From assembly GCF_040958095.1 (NCBI RefSeq), contig NC_091195.1, forward strand, positions 23,582,817-23,646,816: 64,000 bases of DNA. Reading direction: 5' to 3'. Position numbers and translations under genes: made by a program. Source of the stretch: Procambarus clarkii (taxonomy: Eukaryota > Arthropoda > Malacostraca > Decapoda > Cambaridae). Shown in pieces: positions 1-9,500 of this stretch (positions are counted from its first letter, which is position 1; each line of letters starts with the position of its first letter). The notes beneath the pieces were generated by a model. That model saw only the letters and a list, made by a program, of their open reading frames with translations. It did not search any database and was not told the origin of the DNA.

Positions 1-138
1 CATACATACATACATACATACATACATACATACATACATACATTACATGCATACATACATACATACATACATACATACATACATACATACATACATACAT
101 ACATACATACATACATACATACATACATACATACATAC
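1..138. repeat. CATA tetranucleotide microsatellite
   Basis: About 34 copies of CATA with a few interruptions near position 43-50. The array runs off the left edge of the window, so its full length is unknown. Confidence 0.97.
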
Positions 139-555
139 ACGTCCAGTCAGCATATAGCTATTTCGGGACAAAAATCCAATACAGTTTATATTGGTGAGAC
201 GCCACTGTGATGAGGAGTTTTAAATATCACAGGAACTGTAGTTAATGTGTGACATAAGTGAGGTTAGATGAGGCATCTACAAGCATCAGCTGGAGGCTGA
301 TGGAGTGTTGTGGAGGCTGGTGGTACTATGCCCAGATGTTGGAGGGTGGATTTGACTCTCCCACCCTCCCTCCCCCTCCCCCCCCCCCCCACATTGACCG
401 CAGTACGTCTAAGGTTACTTTCCACTCTCGCTTACCAAGGGTATAACCCCCGCCCCCCCCAACACACACACATGCATCAGATTCTTAACTTACAATATTT
501 ATTATTTACCAATTTATGTTACTACCACTGACTCTCAATTTCACAATATTGTATA
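139..555. other. non-coding stretch with C-rich tract
   Basis: No gene is visible here. The stretch holds a pyrimidine-rich segment ending in a run of C (about 356-391), a second short C run near 450 and a short CA repeat (about 461-472). Short open frames across it have low-complexity proline composition and no recognisable domain. Confidence 0.6.
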
Positions 556-872
556 AACTTTGATGAATCGCTTGTCTATGGGTCATCCAATAATGTTAGC
601 AGACATCTAGATGTTACCACTGCTAGGTTTAGGCTCAGCTACAAGTACCTCTGGAAGTTTGTAACATCTGATGATGTAGATTTGACTAAATGTAAACTCT
701 GTCAGCAGAACTATTCGCATACTTTGAGTCATTATATAATGGAATGTGAAAAATAGCGGAATTTAAAGATAACAACATCAATAGTGTCCATGAAATGTGT
801 AAGTACTTCATTCATAATGATGTGCTGCCCGAAATCTTAGCGAAGTATCCAAAATTTGCTTACTGTAGGTAA
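556..872 (+). pseudogene. C-terminus of non-LTR retrotransposon ORF2
   Basis: Reading from 556, the strand encodes a tail of the kind found after the RNase H domain of decapod Jockey/I-like ORF2 proteins. It has a basic segment with the residues RFRLSYKYLWKF, then a Cys/His cluster (CKLC, followed by H, H and C over about 15 residues) that looks like a terminal zinc-binding motif. The frame is broken by TAG at 754-756. The same protein resumes in another frame from 759 and ends at a natural stop, TAA 870-872, after residues KYPKFAYCR. So this is a 5'-truncated, frameshifted copy. In the intact family this region helps the reverse transcriptase bind its template RNA. The family assignment comes from residue pattern only and no search was run. 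The 3' UTR follows directly but is split by an LTR element. Confidence 0.7.
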
Positions 873-922
873 TGCATACACATGACTGTAAAGCTGCCGC
901 CCAGTTGGGTGGGTGTGGAGCA

Positions 923-1259
923 TGTAGCGAGTAGATTATCCCAATAATATACTCGCTCCAAATATAGTGTTAATGTTCCTGTCAACCTTTGGAGATGAAT
1001 GAGGTGAGGGCGTTGCCCGGGCAACACGGTGAGATGCCCGAGCAATATAAGCAGCGGTGTAGCGAACATTAACTAGTCTACTTTCAAGTGTGGTCTAGAG
1101 CAGACACTTGCGAGATACTGTACCGACGCTCAGTGCGCTCAACTCACACCAAAGTATCGCCTGTTGTACTTCTGTATATTTCGACCAAATATATATATAG
1201 TGTCCTTAGTGTCTGTGTTTATTTGTCACCATACTTTACGTAACAATAGAACCGTTACA
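923..1259 (+). repeat. 5' LTR of the small LTR element
   Basis: 337 bp, with ends TGTA...TACA. It contains a TATA-like AATATAAGC near 1043-1052, consistent with an LTR promoter. It aligns to 2466-2796 with small indels and substitutions. Confidence 0.9.
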
Positions 1260-1260
1260 T

Positions 1261-1271
1261 TGGTGACCCCG
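1261..1271 (+). other. primer-binding site, tRNA-Trp-like
   Basis: TGGTGACCCCG begins one base after the 5' LTR. It is complementary to the 3' end of arthropod tRNA-Trp (ending CGGGGTCACCA). Complementarity stops after 11 bases, since the next bases are GAGAG. Confidence 0.7.
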
Positions 1272-2180
1272 GAGAGTTTCGACGATACCCAGCCACGATG
1301 GACTACAACATGGACTCTCACTGGACCTCCACTGCTGCTGCTTGCTGTGGACCGCAGCCACCTGTCATGGAACGTTGCCAACACTCTTGCCACAGCTATG
1401 ATTTTCATCGCGATCGTCTCTGCATTTTCATCTACTACGGCTTGCTGCTCCACGATCACTACTCACTCATCTGGCAGCTTCATCAGTAACTACATAATGT
1501 GGGATCTACAGCCTGTCCTGCCGACTCTCCGTCGCTGCCAGGGCACTGCTTGTTCTACAGGGGAGCCCACGAAAGCTGCTCTTTCGTCAGATTCATCTAC
1601 ACGTTCACTGCATTCTGATACTCTGCCGACTCAAGCACTTTGCGCAGTACAGGACTTACAGCTTGCGTTTCCGACTCTTCGTCGCCTCCAGGACAATTCA
1701 GCTCTAGCAGTGATTACCTCGTTGTCCTAACTACGTGCCTACATTACCTCCTAATGTCCTGGTGCCCGAGCCCATCCGCCCCGGATCTAAATGCTCCACC
1801 AGCGACCCAAGGACGCAACAATTATGCACATTCTTCTCTCCTGCTACACCGAGCTTGTCCACACACTGCCTACATCTTTTGGTACCAGACTACAATTTCC
1901 ACAGTCAACAATGTAGTACTCGGCGTGTACAGTCCTAATCAACCCAAGACGCTACAGCTTCGACACAGAGCAGACAGCAGACTACGACCGCATCGAGCCG
2001 CCACGCTCTCGCTCCCCGAGTTTAGACACTCACAATCTCAATCGAGCCGCCACGCTCTCCCACATAGAGCTCCACGACTCCGGCCTCACTCAGCTCTCTG
2101 CTCTGCTCCAGGCTTCGTCTCAACGTCTGCGACACTGCTAAATCCAGAGACACATCCGCCGACTACGCAGTTCACTTTTC
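1272..2180 (+). other. non-coding interior of the small LTR element
   Basis: Open frames at 1164-1730 and 1640-2287 cross this interval, but their composition (Ser/Thr/Pro/Leu-rich) shows no Gag or Pol motif. The first begins inside the LTR. Short internal duplications are visible, for example GAGCCGCCACGCTCTC near 1995 and again near 2044. I see no supported gene. Confidence 0.55.
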
Positions 2181-2340
2181 GACCCCAGTTACCAGCCGCA
2201 CCACAACCTGATCCTACGACAACGGACGATCCTGTACGACCTCTCACCCTACAACCCCAGTTACCATGCAGCCGCACCACAACCTAATCCTGCGACGACG
2301 GACGATCCTGTGCGACCTCCCACCCTACGACCCCAGTTAG
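2181..2340 (+). repeat. 72-bp tandem duplication inside the LTR element
   Basis: Two units start GACCCCAGTTACC (2181) and AACCCCAGTTACC (2253), and a third start is seen at 2329. The second unit carries a 4-bp insertion (ATGC), giving spacings of 72 and 76 bp. Confidence 0.85.
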
Positions 2341-2465
2341 ATGACATCAGCGAAGAGGAGGAAGTTAACTGATGGTTATGTAACGCGAGCAGGGCGTACA
2401 ATTCACCGACCAGCTAAGTTCCTTGATCAAGTATTTTTCCTTTCAACCCCTGGGAGGGGGAGTTC
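2341..2465 (+). pseudogene. remnant of Gypsy-type Pol C-terminal tail
   Basis: From ATG 2341 the frame reads a basic peptide containing TRAGRTIHRPAKF. This resembles the T-R-x-G-R-x-x-x-P-P/R-x-R/K pattern common at the end of Gypsy-type integrase/Pol proteins. It stays open into the 3' LTR and ends next to the polypurine tract (GGGAGGGGGAG, 2452-2462). This is the only protein relic linking the element to an autonomous parent. It could be chance, because the match is only about a dozen residues. Confidence 0.45.
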
Positions 2466-2796
2466 TGTAGCGAGTAGATTATCCCAATAATATACTCGCT
2501 CCAAATATAGTGTTAATGTTCCTGTCAACCTTTGGAGATGAATGAGGTGAGGCGTTGCCCGGGCAACACGGTGAGATGCCCAAGCAATATAAGCAGTGGT
2601 GTAGCGAACATTAACTAGTCTACTTTCAAGTGTGGTCTAGAGCAGACACTTGCGAGATACTGTACCGACGCTCAGTGCGCTCAACTCACACCAAAGTATC
2701 ACCGGTGTACTTCTGTATATTCGACCAAATATATATATAGTATCTTAGTGTCTGTTTATTTGTCACCATACTTTACGTAACAATAGAACCGTTACA
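2466..2796 (+). repeat. 3' LTR of the small LTR element
   Basis: 331 bp copy of 923-1259, preceded by a purine tract and followed by the target duplication AGCA. Confidence 0.9.
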
Positions 2797-3185
2797 AGCA
2801 CATGACTGTAAAGCTGCCGCCCAGTTGGGTGGGTGTGGAGCAAGACTAGTAACTGTGTGACTCACCATAGATGTAAAGTGCCTTGTATAGTGACTGTTGT
2901 GAGCCTCTTGTTGAATCACTTGTGACACAAAAGATTACTGATGTGTGTATTTGTGGTGGTGATTAAATATGTATGTGTATGTATATATGTATACGTATGA
3001 ATATGTACATGTATGCATAAGTATGTGTACATTAATAATTTTGTAACTAGCGTCAAAAGATTGTTATTTGCTTAGCTAAACGAACTAGAGGGTTCAGTTC
3101 CTGAACCGATTATGTGCCTCTGTAATCCTTTACACCACCGCCCACGGGATGTGTATTATGGGGTGCATAATAAAGAAAGAAAATG

Positions 3186-3300
3186 AATGGACCGAACCCC
3201 ACAAATCATTTAGCTAAGCAAGTTACAATCTTGATGAGCTAGTTACAAAATTCACTATAAGTCGTCACATCATAAATGGGTTCGAGATGGACCACAAGTA
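3186..3300 (-). repeat. reversed copy of the non-LTR 3' module
   Basis: Reverse-complementing this stretch gives the same TTTTGTAACTAGC...CAAGATTGTAACTTGCTTAGC sequence seen at 3038-3110 and 4006-4060. It abuts the tail of the plus-strand copy, so two 3' modules lie tail to tail. The copy lacks the terminal GTGCATAATAAA end. Confidence 0.7.
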
Positions 3301-3957
3301 GTGCATTACATAATTTATCAGTATTGTGCAGCCTGTGATCCCCGCCTGGCTGGATACTGATACCTAGGTAATTTTTATGTGTCCGGACACCGGCGATTAG
3401 GTGATATTATTTATTTAACTTAAGATATATATATTTTTAAATGTTGTCACATTAACGGCTACATCTTCCTTTCTTCTGACATATAGATTTTTAAGATTAA
3501 TTAAAATATATGGAAACTAATTATACAATTTATTGGCTGGTGTGCAGGGCTTCACACTCTCAGAGCTAGCCATCAAGTAACTATCAAAACGCATATATCT
3601 TCGTTTTCACTTCAGTTATATTTATGACAAAGGATTTTAAATGTAGCCTATATTTCTACCTTTCAGATGACATAAATACTTTCGTTAATTACAATATCTA
3701 GATCAAACTAACATTGATTTTCAAAAGGTTGTATATTTTCCATCAATGGAGAGCATCAGCCAAGAAGCCTTCTTTAAAATATGAATATCTTTCCTCACCC
3801 AATAAGATCTAATCTCTGAATAAAACGCAAAAAACGACTTGATTGTAACCTATCCACCGCTGCATATTGGATGGGGGAGAGGGGGTTATGTGTAGGATAA
3901 ACAAATCAATTGTGACACTAGCCCTCCATATATGTCAGTTGCTTAAATTATAAACTG
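3301..3957. repeat. degenerate satellite, about 180-bp units (left part)
   Basis: AT-rich DNA without a gene. A recurring block (a TATCTTCG-like start, then GACATAxA about 80 bp later) appears near 3425, 3596 and 3780 at 175-185 bp spacing. It matches the better-preserved units at 4826-5400. Conservation is low and the unit limits are approximate. Confidence 0.45.
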
Positions 3958-4147
3958 TACTTGTGGTCGGTCTCGAGCCCATTGTTGATTTGACAATGTG
4001 CATTGACTTTTGTAACTAGCTTATCAAGATTATAACTTCCTTGGCTATATGAATTGTGGGGCTCAGTCCCTGAGCCCATTATGCGCCTCTGTAACACTCC
4101 ACTATCGCCCATAGGATGGGTATGGGGTGCATAATCAATGAACTAAA
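3958..4147 (+). repeat. second plus-strand copy of the non-LTR 3' module
   Basis: Contains TTTTGTAACTAGCTTATC, the GAGCCCATTATGCGCCTCTG block and the terminal GGGGTGCATAATCA, then an AATGAACTAA-like tail. It is a severely 5'-truncated insertion, probably into the satellite on either side. Confidence 0.75.
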
Positions 4148-4825
4148 ATAAGCTCTGCCTTTTTGATAACATATACAATTATAAGCTTTATTTGTGAATC
4201 TCAATTAATTAAGCAATATATCACAGAGCCTGTAGGGTTCGGTGAGATGAGCGAAGAGACATGGGAGATTTCACATAAGTACAGTACATGGTAGTTTAAG
4301 TAGCGAACGCATGTCAACGAATAACGAGTATATATAACAACACTATTGTCCTATGAAGTCGATTTAACTTCCAAACATATATTTTTTTAATAAATGTTAA
4401 ATGTTTTCTGGCTAGCTATGTTAGATTTTATTAAAAATACGTATTCTACTTGTTAACATTATAATTTAAATTTGTGATAATTTGTGCAGAGAAGTGCGAC
4501 AACTGGATATGCCAACAAACACTTTCCAAACAACGATATATCTTGGATAAGTCGTTCCACAACATTGACGCTTGGACCGTCGACTTCCTTTGATGCTACT
4601 TATTTACTTATTTCATAATGAAATTATATTAGTTTGGAGTAAATATATGTTTTCTCATGTTCTGCATTCAGCACCCACATTATAGTAAATATACCATATT
4701 ACTTCATTACTTAAATAATGCTAGGAGGGTTTGAGTAGCTTTGGGTCTTTAGTGGACAGAATCTCCAATAGATGGGGCGAGAGTCGCTCCCTCTCTCTCG
4801 CCCGAGCAAGAGTCGAAACTTAATT
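4148..4825. other. AT-rich DNA, no gene seen
   Basis: No open frame of note. Faint similarity to the approximately 190-bp satellite units (ATATATCTTGG near 4537) suggests decayed copies. No other feature is visible. Confidence 0.4.
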
Positions 4826-5400
4826 TAAAATTGATATATCTTTGTTCTCGAACATGATATATTTCATTTGGTGAAATCATAATAATGTTCATATCTCGGT
4901 CTTTCTGGAGGCATATAAGATTTTAGGCTTTATTAGCGTATCTTTGATAATTATACAATATATCGGCAAGTGCGTAGGCGTCTGCACTCCATGCCCGACA
5001 AGCTACTGAGTGCTACTATAAAAACATATGTATCTTCACTTGAGCTATAAATATGTCTATTGTAATGTATTGAAAATGAAGCTCTTATTTCTATCTTGCT
5101 TAAGACATATAAAACATTTGTGTTTATTAACGAATTCACGTGAAATAAACATTGTTCTGAGAGCGAGTTGCTCGGTCGATCAATCTGTCCGGGGTTAAAG
5201 CTCGGCTATTATAAAAGTACACGTATCTTCGCTTTAAATTTAAATATGCCCATGGTAAGGTATTTAGAATGAAGCTTATATTTCTATCTTTCTTGTGACA
5301 TATAAAACTCTTACGTTTATTAAGGAATCTGTGTGAAATAGGCATGGTTCTGAGATGAATGCTGCGGTTTTCGAGCTCGACGCGCGGCAATGGACGCCTT
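4826..5400. repeat. degenerate 193-bp satellite, three units
   Basis: Units start near 4826, 5012 and 5205 and share the order TATAAAA-x-ATATGTATCTTC, TTATTTCTATCTT, GACATATAAAAC, TTTATTAA, GTGAAATA and GTTCTGAGA. The last two are clearly alignable at 193 bp spacing. Short minus-strand frames here (4951-5139, 5136-5390) simply reflect the repeat. Confidence 0.65.
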
Positions 5401-5409
5401 AAACATCCA

Positions 5410-5685
5410 GTGGGTGTTATTGGACCCTATACACATTTTATTTGTGGTTGGAGCCCCATACCCATTCTATGGGTGGTTGGAGCCCCATACCCATCCTGTG
5501 GGTTGTAGTGGACGCCATACTCATCCTGTGGGTGGTATTGGACCCTATACCCTTCCTGTGGGTGGATGTGATCCCCATACTCATCCTGTGGGTGGATGTG
5601 ACCCTCATACCCATCCTGTGGGTGGTATTGGACCCCTTTCCCACCTAACAGGCGGTAGGTGACAATATACCCATCCTAGCTATAG
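5410..5685. repeat. 30-bp minisatellite
   Basis: About nine units with the core CCCATACCCATCCTGTGGGT followed by a variable GGTATTGGA/GGATGTGA block. Because 30 is a multiple of three it stays open on both strands (for example the plus frame with His-Thr-His-Pro-Val-Gly repeats). No start context or homology supports a protein. Confidence 0.9.
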
Positions 5686-6015
5686 TTGGTATAGCAGACA
5701 CAATACCGTCCTGTTTGCAGTAGTTTACCCCATAAACATTCAAATGTAACATCGTTTTCTGTTAGCGTTCCTACAAAACATTCTTTAAAGATTTTTAAAG
5801 CCAAACTATGGTATATAATATTGATTGGTGAAGCACTGTTATTCTATGTAATAATTTATAGTGCTTATTATAATTTACTAAGAACAACTAATATTTCTCA
5901 AAACAAAACTACGAGCCTTCAACAGGATATAGCTGATCTGTAATATTATAAGAGCATGGACAACAGTAGGTAAATTTCACAACCCATGTGGGACCTGAAA
6001 ACTACAATTTTCCTT
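5686..6015. other. unique AT-rich DNA, no gene seen
   Basis: Non-repetitive sequence up to the assembly gap, with no coding signal recognised. Confidence 0.5.
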
Positions 6016-6515
6016 NNNNNNNNNNNNNNNNNNNNNNNNNNNNNNNNNNNNNNNNNNNNNNNNNNNNNNNNNNNNNNNNNNNNNNNNNNNNNNNNNNNNN
6101 NNNNNNNNNNNNNNNNNNNNNNNNNNNNNNNNNNNNNNNNNNNNNNNNNNNNNNNNNNNNNNNNNNNNNNNNNNNNNNNNNNNNNNNNNNNNNNNNNNNN
6201 NNNNNNNNNNNNNNNNNNNNNNNNNNNNNNNNNNNNNNNNNNNNNNNNNNNNNNNNNNNNNNNNNNNNNNNNNNNNNNNNNNNNNNNNNNNNNNNNNNNN
6301 NNNNNNNNNNNNNNNNNNNNNNNNNNNNNNNNNNNNNNNNNNNNNNNNNNNNNNNNNNNNNNNNNNNNNNNNNNNNNNNNNNNNNNNNNNNNNNNNNNNN
6401 NNNNNNNNNNNNNNNNNNNNNNNNNNNNNNNNNNNNNNNNNNNNNNNNNNNNNNNNNNNNNNNNNNNNNNNNNNNNNNNNNNNNNNNNNNNNNNNNNNNN
6501 NNNNNNNNNNNNNNN
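6016..6515. other. assembly gap (500 N)
   Basis: Exactly 500 N, a conventional placeholder length, so the true size is unknown. Open frames drawn through it are meaningless. It sits at the left edge of the 23-bp array, so array length is underdetermined. Confidence 0.99.
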
Positions 6516-9500
6516 AGTGGTGGCGTGTGAGTGGTGGAGAGTGGTGTGTGGCAGTGGTGGAGAGTGGTGTGTGAAAGTGGTGGAGAGTGGTGTGTGATAG
6601 TGGGGGAGAGCAGTGTGTGGTACTGGTGGCGAGTGGTGTGTGACAGTGGTGGAGAGTGGTGTGTGGCAGTGGTGGAGAGTTGTGTGTGACAGGGGTGGAG
6701 AGTGGTGTGTGACAGTGGTGGAGAGTGGTGAGGGGGAAGTGGTGGAGAGTGGTGTGTGACAGGGGTGGAGAGTGCTGTGTGACAGTGGTGGAGAGACGTG
6801 TGTGACAGTGGTGGAGAGTGGTGTGTGGCAGTGGTGGAGAGTGGTGTCTGACAGTGGTTGAGAGTGGTGAGTGGCAGTGGTGGAGAGTTGTGTGTGACAG
6901 TGGTGGAGAGTGGTGTGTGGCAGTGGTGGAGAGTGGTGTGTGACAGTGGTGGAGAGTGGTGTGTGGCAGTGGTGGAGAGTGGTGTGTGACAGTGGTGGAA
7001 GGTGGTGTGTGAGTGGTGGAGAGTGGTGAGGGGGCATTAATGGAGAGTGGTGTGTGAGAGTGGTGGAGATTGGTGTGTGGCAGTAGTGGAGAGTGGTGAG
7101 GGGCAGTGGTGGAGAGTGTTGAGGAGCTGTGGTGGAGAGTGGTGTGTAGCAGTGGTGGAGAGTGGTGTGTGGCAGTGGTGGAGAGTGGTGTGTGACAGTG
7201 GTGGAGAGTGGTGTGTGGCAGTGGTGGAGAGTGGTGAGGGGCAGTGGTGGAGAGTGGTGTATGGCAGTGGTGGAAAGTGGTGAGTGGCAGTTGTGGAGAG
7301 TGGTGAGTGGCAATTGTGGAGAGTGGTGTGTGACAGTGGTGGAGAGTGGTGTGTGGCAGTGGTGGAGAGTGGTGTGTGGCAGTGATAGAGAGTGGTGTGT
7401 GACAGTTATGTAGAGTGGTGTGTAGCAGTGTTGGGGAGTGGTGTGTGGCAGTGGTGGAGAGTGGTGTGTGACAGTGATAGAGAGTGGTGTGTGACAGTGG
7501 TGTAGAGTGGTGTGTAGCAGTGGTGGGGAGTGGTGTGTGGCAGTGGTGGAGAGTGGTGTGTGACAGTGGTGGAGAGTAGTGTGTGGCAGTGGTGGAGAGT
7601 GGTGTGTGACAGTGGTGGAGAGTGGTGTGTGGCAGTGGTGTGTAACAGTGGTGGAGAGTGGTGTGTGGCAATTGTGGAGAGTGGTGTGTGACAGTGGGGG
7701 AGAGCAGTGTGTGGTACTGGTGGCGTGTGGTGTGTGACAGTGGTGGGGAGTGTTGAGGGGCAGTGGTGGAGAGTGGTGTGTGGCTGTGGTGGGGAGTGGT
7801 GTGTGGCAGTGGTGGAGAGTGGTGAGTGACAGTGGAGGAGAGTGGTGTGTAGCAGTGGTGGAGAGTGGTGAGTGACAGTGGTGGAGAGTGGTGTGTGGCA
7901 ATGGTTAAGAGTGGTGTGTAACAGTGGTGGAGAGTGGTGAGTGACAGTGGTGGAGAGTGGTGAGTGGCAGTGGTAAAGAGGGGTGAGTGGCAGTGGTGGA
8001 GAGTGGTGAGAAGCAGTGGTGAAGAGTGGTGTGTGGCAGTGGTGAAGAGTGGTGTGTGGCAGTGGTGGAGAGTGGTGTATGAGTGGTTGAGAGTAGTGTG
8101 TGAGTGGTGGAGAGTGGTGAGTGGCAGTGGTGGGAGTGGTGAGTGGCAGTGGTGGAGAGTGGTATGTGGCAGTGGTGGAGAGGGGTGAGTGGCAGTGGTG
8201 AAGAGTGGTGTGTGGCAGTGGTGGAGAGGGGTGAGTGGCAGTGGTGGAGAGTGGTGAGTGGCAGTGGTGGAGAGTGGTGTGTGAGTGGTGGAGAGTTGTG
8301 TGTGAGTGGTGGAGAGTGGTGAGTGGCAGTGGTGGAGAGTGGTGAGTGGTAGTGGTGAAGAGTGGTGACGGGCAGTGGTGGAGAGTGGTGTGTGAGTGGT
8401 GGAGAGTGGTGAGTGGCAGTGGTGGAGAGTGGTATGAGGCAGTGTTGGAGAGTGGTGTGTGGCAGTGGTGGAGAGTGGTGTGTGACAGTGGTGGGGAGTG
8501 GTGTGTGACAGGGGTGGAGAGTGCTGTGTGACAGTGGTGGAGAGACGTGTGTGACAGTCGTGGAGAGTGGTGAGTGGCAGTTGTGGAAACTGGTGTGTGA
8601 CAGTGGTGGAGAGTGGTGAGTGGCAGTGGTGGAGAGTGGTGTGTGACAGTGGAGGAGAGTGGTGAGTGGCAGTGGTGGAGAGTGGTGTGTGTCAGTGATT
8701 GAGAGTTTTGTGTGGCAGTGGTGGAGAGTGGTGAGGGGACAGTGGTGGAGAGTGGTATGTGAGTTCTGGAGAGTGGTGAGTGGCAGTCGTGGAGAGTTAT
8801 GGAGAGTGGTGTGTGAGTGGTGGAGAGTGGTGAGGGGCAGTGGTGGAGAGTGGTATGTGAGTGGTGGAGAGTGGTGAGTGGCAGTGGTGGAGAGTGGTGT
8901 GTGACAGTGGTTTGGAGTGGTGTGTCACAGTGGTGGAGAGTGGTGTGTGACAGTGGTGGAGAGTGGTATGTGAGTGGTGGAGAGTGTTGTGTGACAGTGG
9001 TAGGGAATAGTGTGTGACAGTGATGGAGAGTGTTGTGTGACAGTGGTGGAGAGTGTTGTGTGACAGTGGTAGGGAATAGTGTGTGACAGTGGTGGAGAGT
9101 GGTGTGCGGCAGTAGTGTGTGACAGTGGTGTGTGGCAGTGGTGTGTGACAGTGGTGTGTGGCAGTGGTGGAGAGTGGTGTGTGACAGTGGTGGAGATTGG
9201 TGTGTGACAGTAGTGGAGAGTGGTGTGTGGCAGTGGTGGAGAGTGGTGTGTGACAGTGGTGGAGAGTGGTGTGTGGCAGTGATGGAGAGTGTTGTGTGAC
9301 AGTGGTAGGGAATAGTGTGTGACAGTGGTGGAGAGTGGTGTGCGGCAGTAGTGTGTGACAGTGGTGTGTGGCAGTGGTGTGTGACAGTGGTGTGTGGCAG
9401 TGGTGGAGAGTGGTGTGTGACAGTGGTGGAGATTGGTGTGTTACAGTAGTGGAGAGTGGTGTGTGACAGTGGTTGAGAGTGGTGTGTGACAGTGGTGGAG

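Larger units (their letters stand above)
919..2800 (+). mobile_element. small non-autonomous LTR retrotransposon with AGCA target duplication
   Basis: Two direct repeats of about 335 bp (923-1259 and 2466-2796) start TGTAGCG and end GTTACA. They are bounded by the 4-bp direct duplication AGCA at 919-922 and 2797-2800. A primer-binding site follows the left LTR and a purine tract precedes the right one. The interior is only 1.2 kb and carries no gag, protease, reverse transcriptase or integrase. A short remnant resembling the extreme C-terminus of a Gypsy-type Pol survives near 2341-2460. The element sits in the 3' UTR repeat of a non-LTR element. The tRNA-Trp-like primer site suggests a CsRn1-type Gypsy relative, which is inference. 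The LTRs differ at roughly ten positions including indels, so the insertion is not brand new. Confidence 0.88.
556..3185 (+). mobile_element. 3' part of a non-LTR retrotransposon, split by an LTR element
   Basis: The decayed ORF2 tail (556-872) is followed by a 3' UTR that begins with a unit of about 42 bp starting CATGACTGTAAAGC at 881. After the nested LTR element the same unit recurs at 2801, then unique 3' UTR runs to a terminal module (about 3038-3174) ending GGGTGCATAATAAA plus an A/G-rich tail. The AATAAA-like end and the 5' truncation are what target-primed reverse transcription leaves behind. Further copies of the terminal module occur at 3186-3300 (reverse) and 3958-4147. Confidence 0.7.

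Noticed and set aside
878..2842. 44-bp target-site duplication around the first LTR element
   Set aside because: Explained better by a pre-existing tandem 42-bp unit plus the usual 4-bp duplication AGCA.
5946..7901. Long minus-strand frames crossing the N gap
   Set aside because: They are made of 23-bp repeat translation plus unknown residues from 500 N; there is no biological content.
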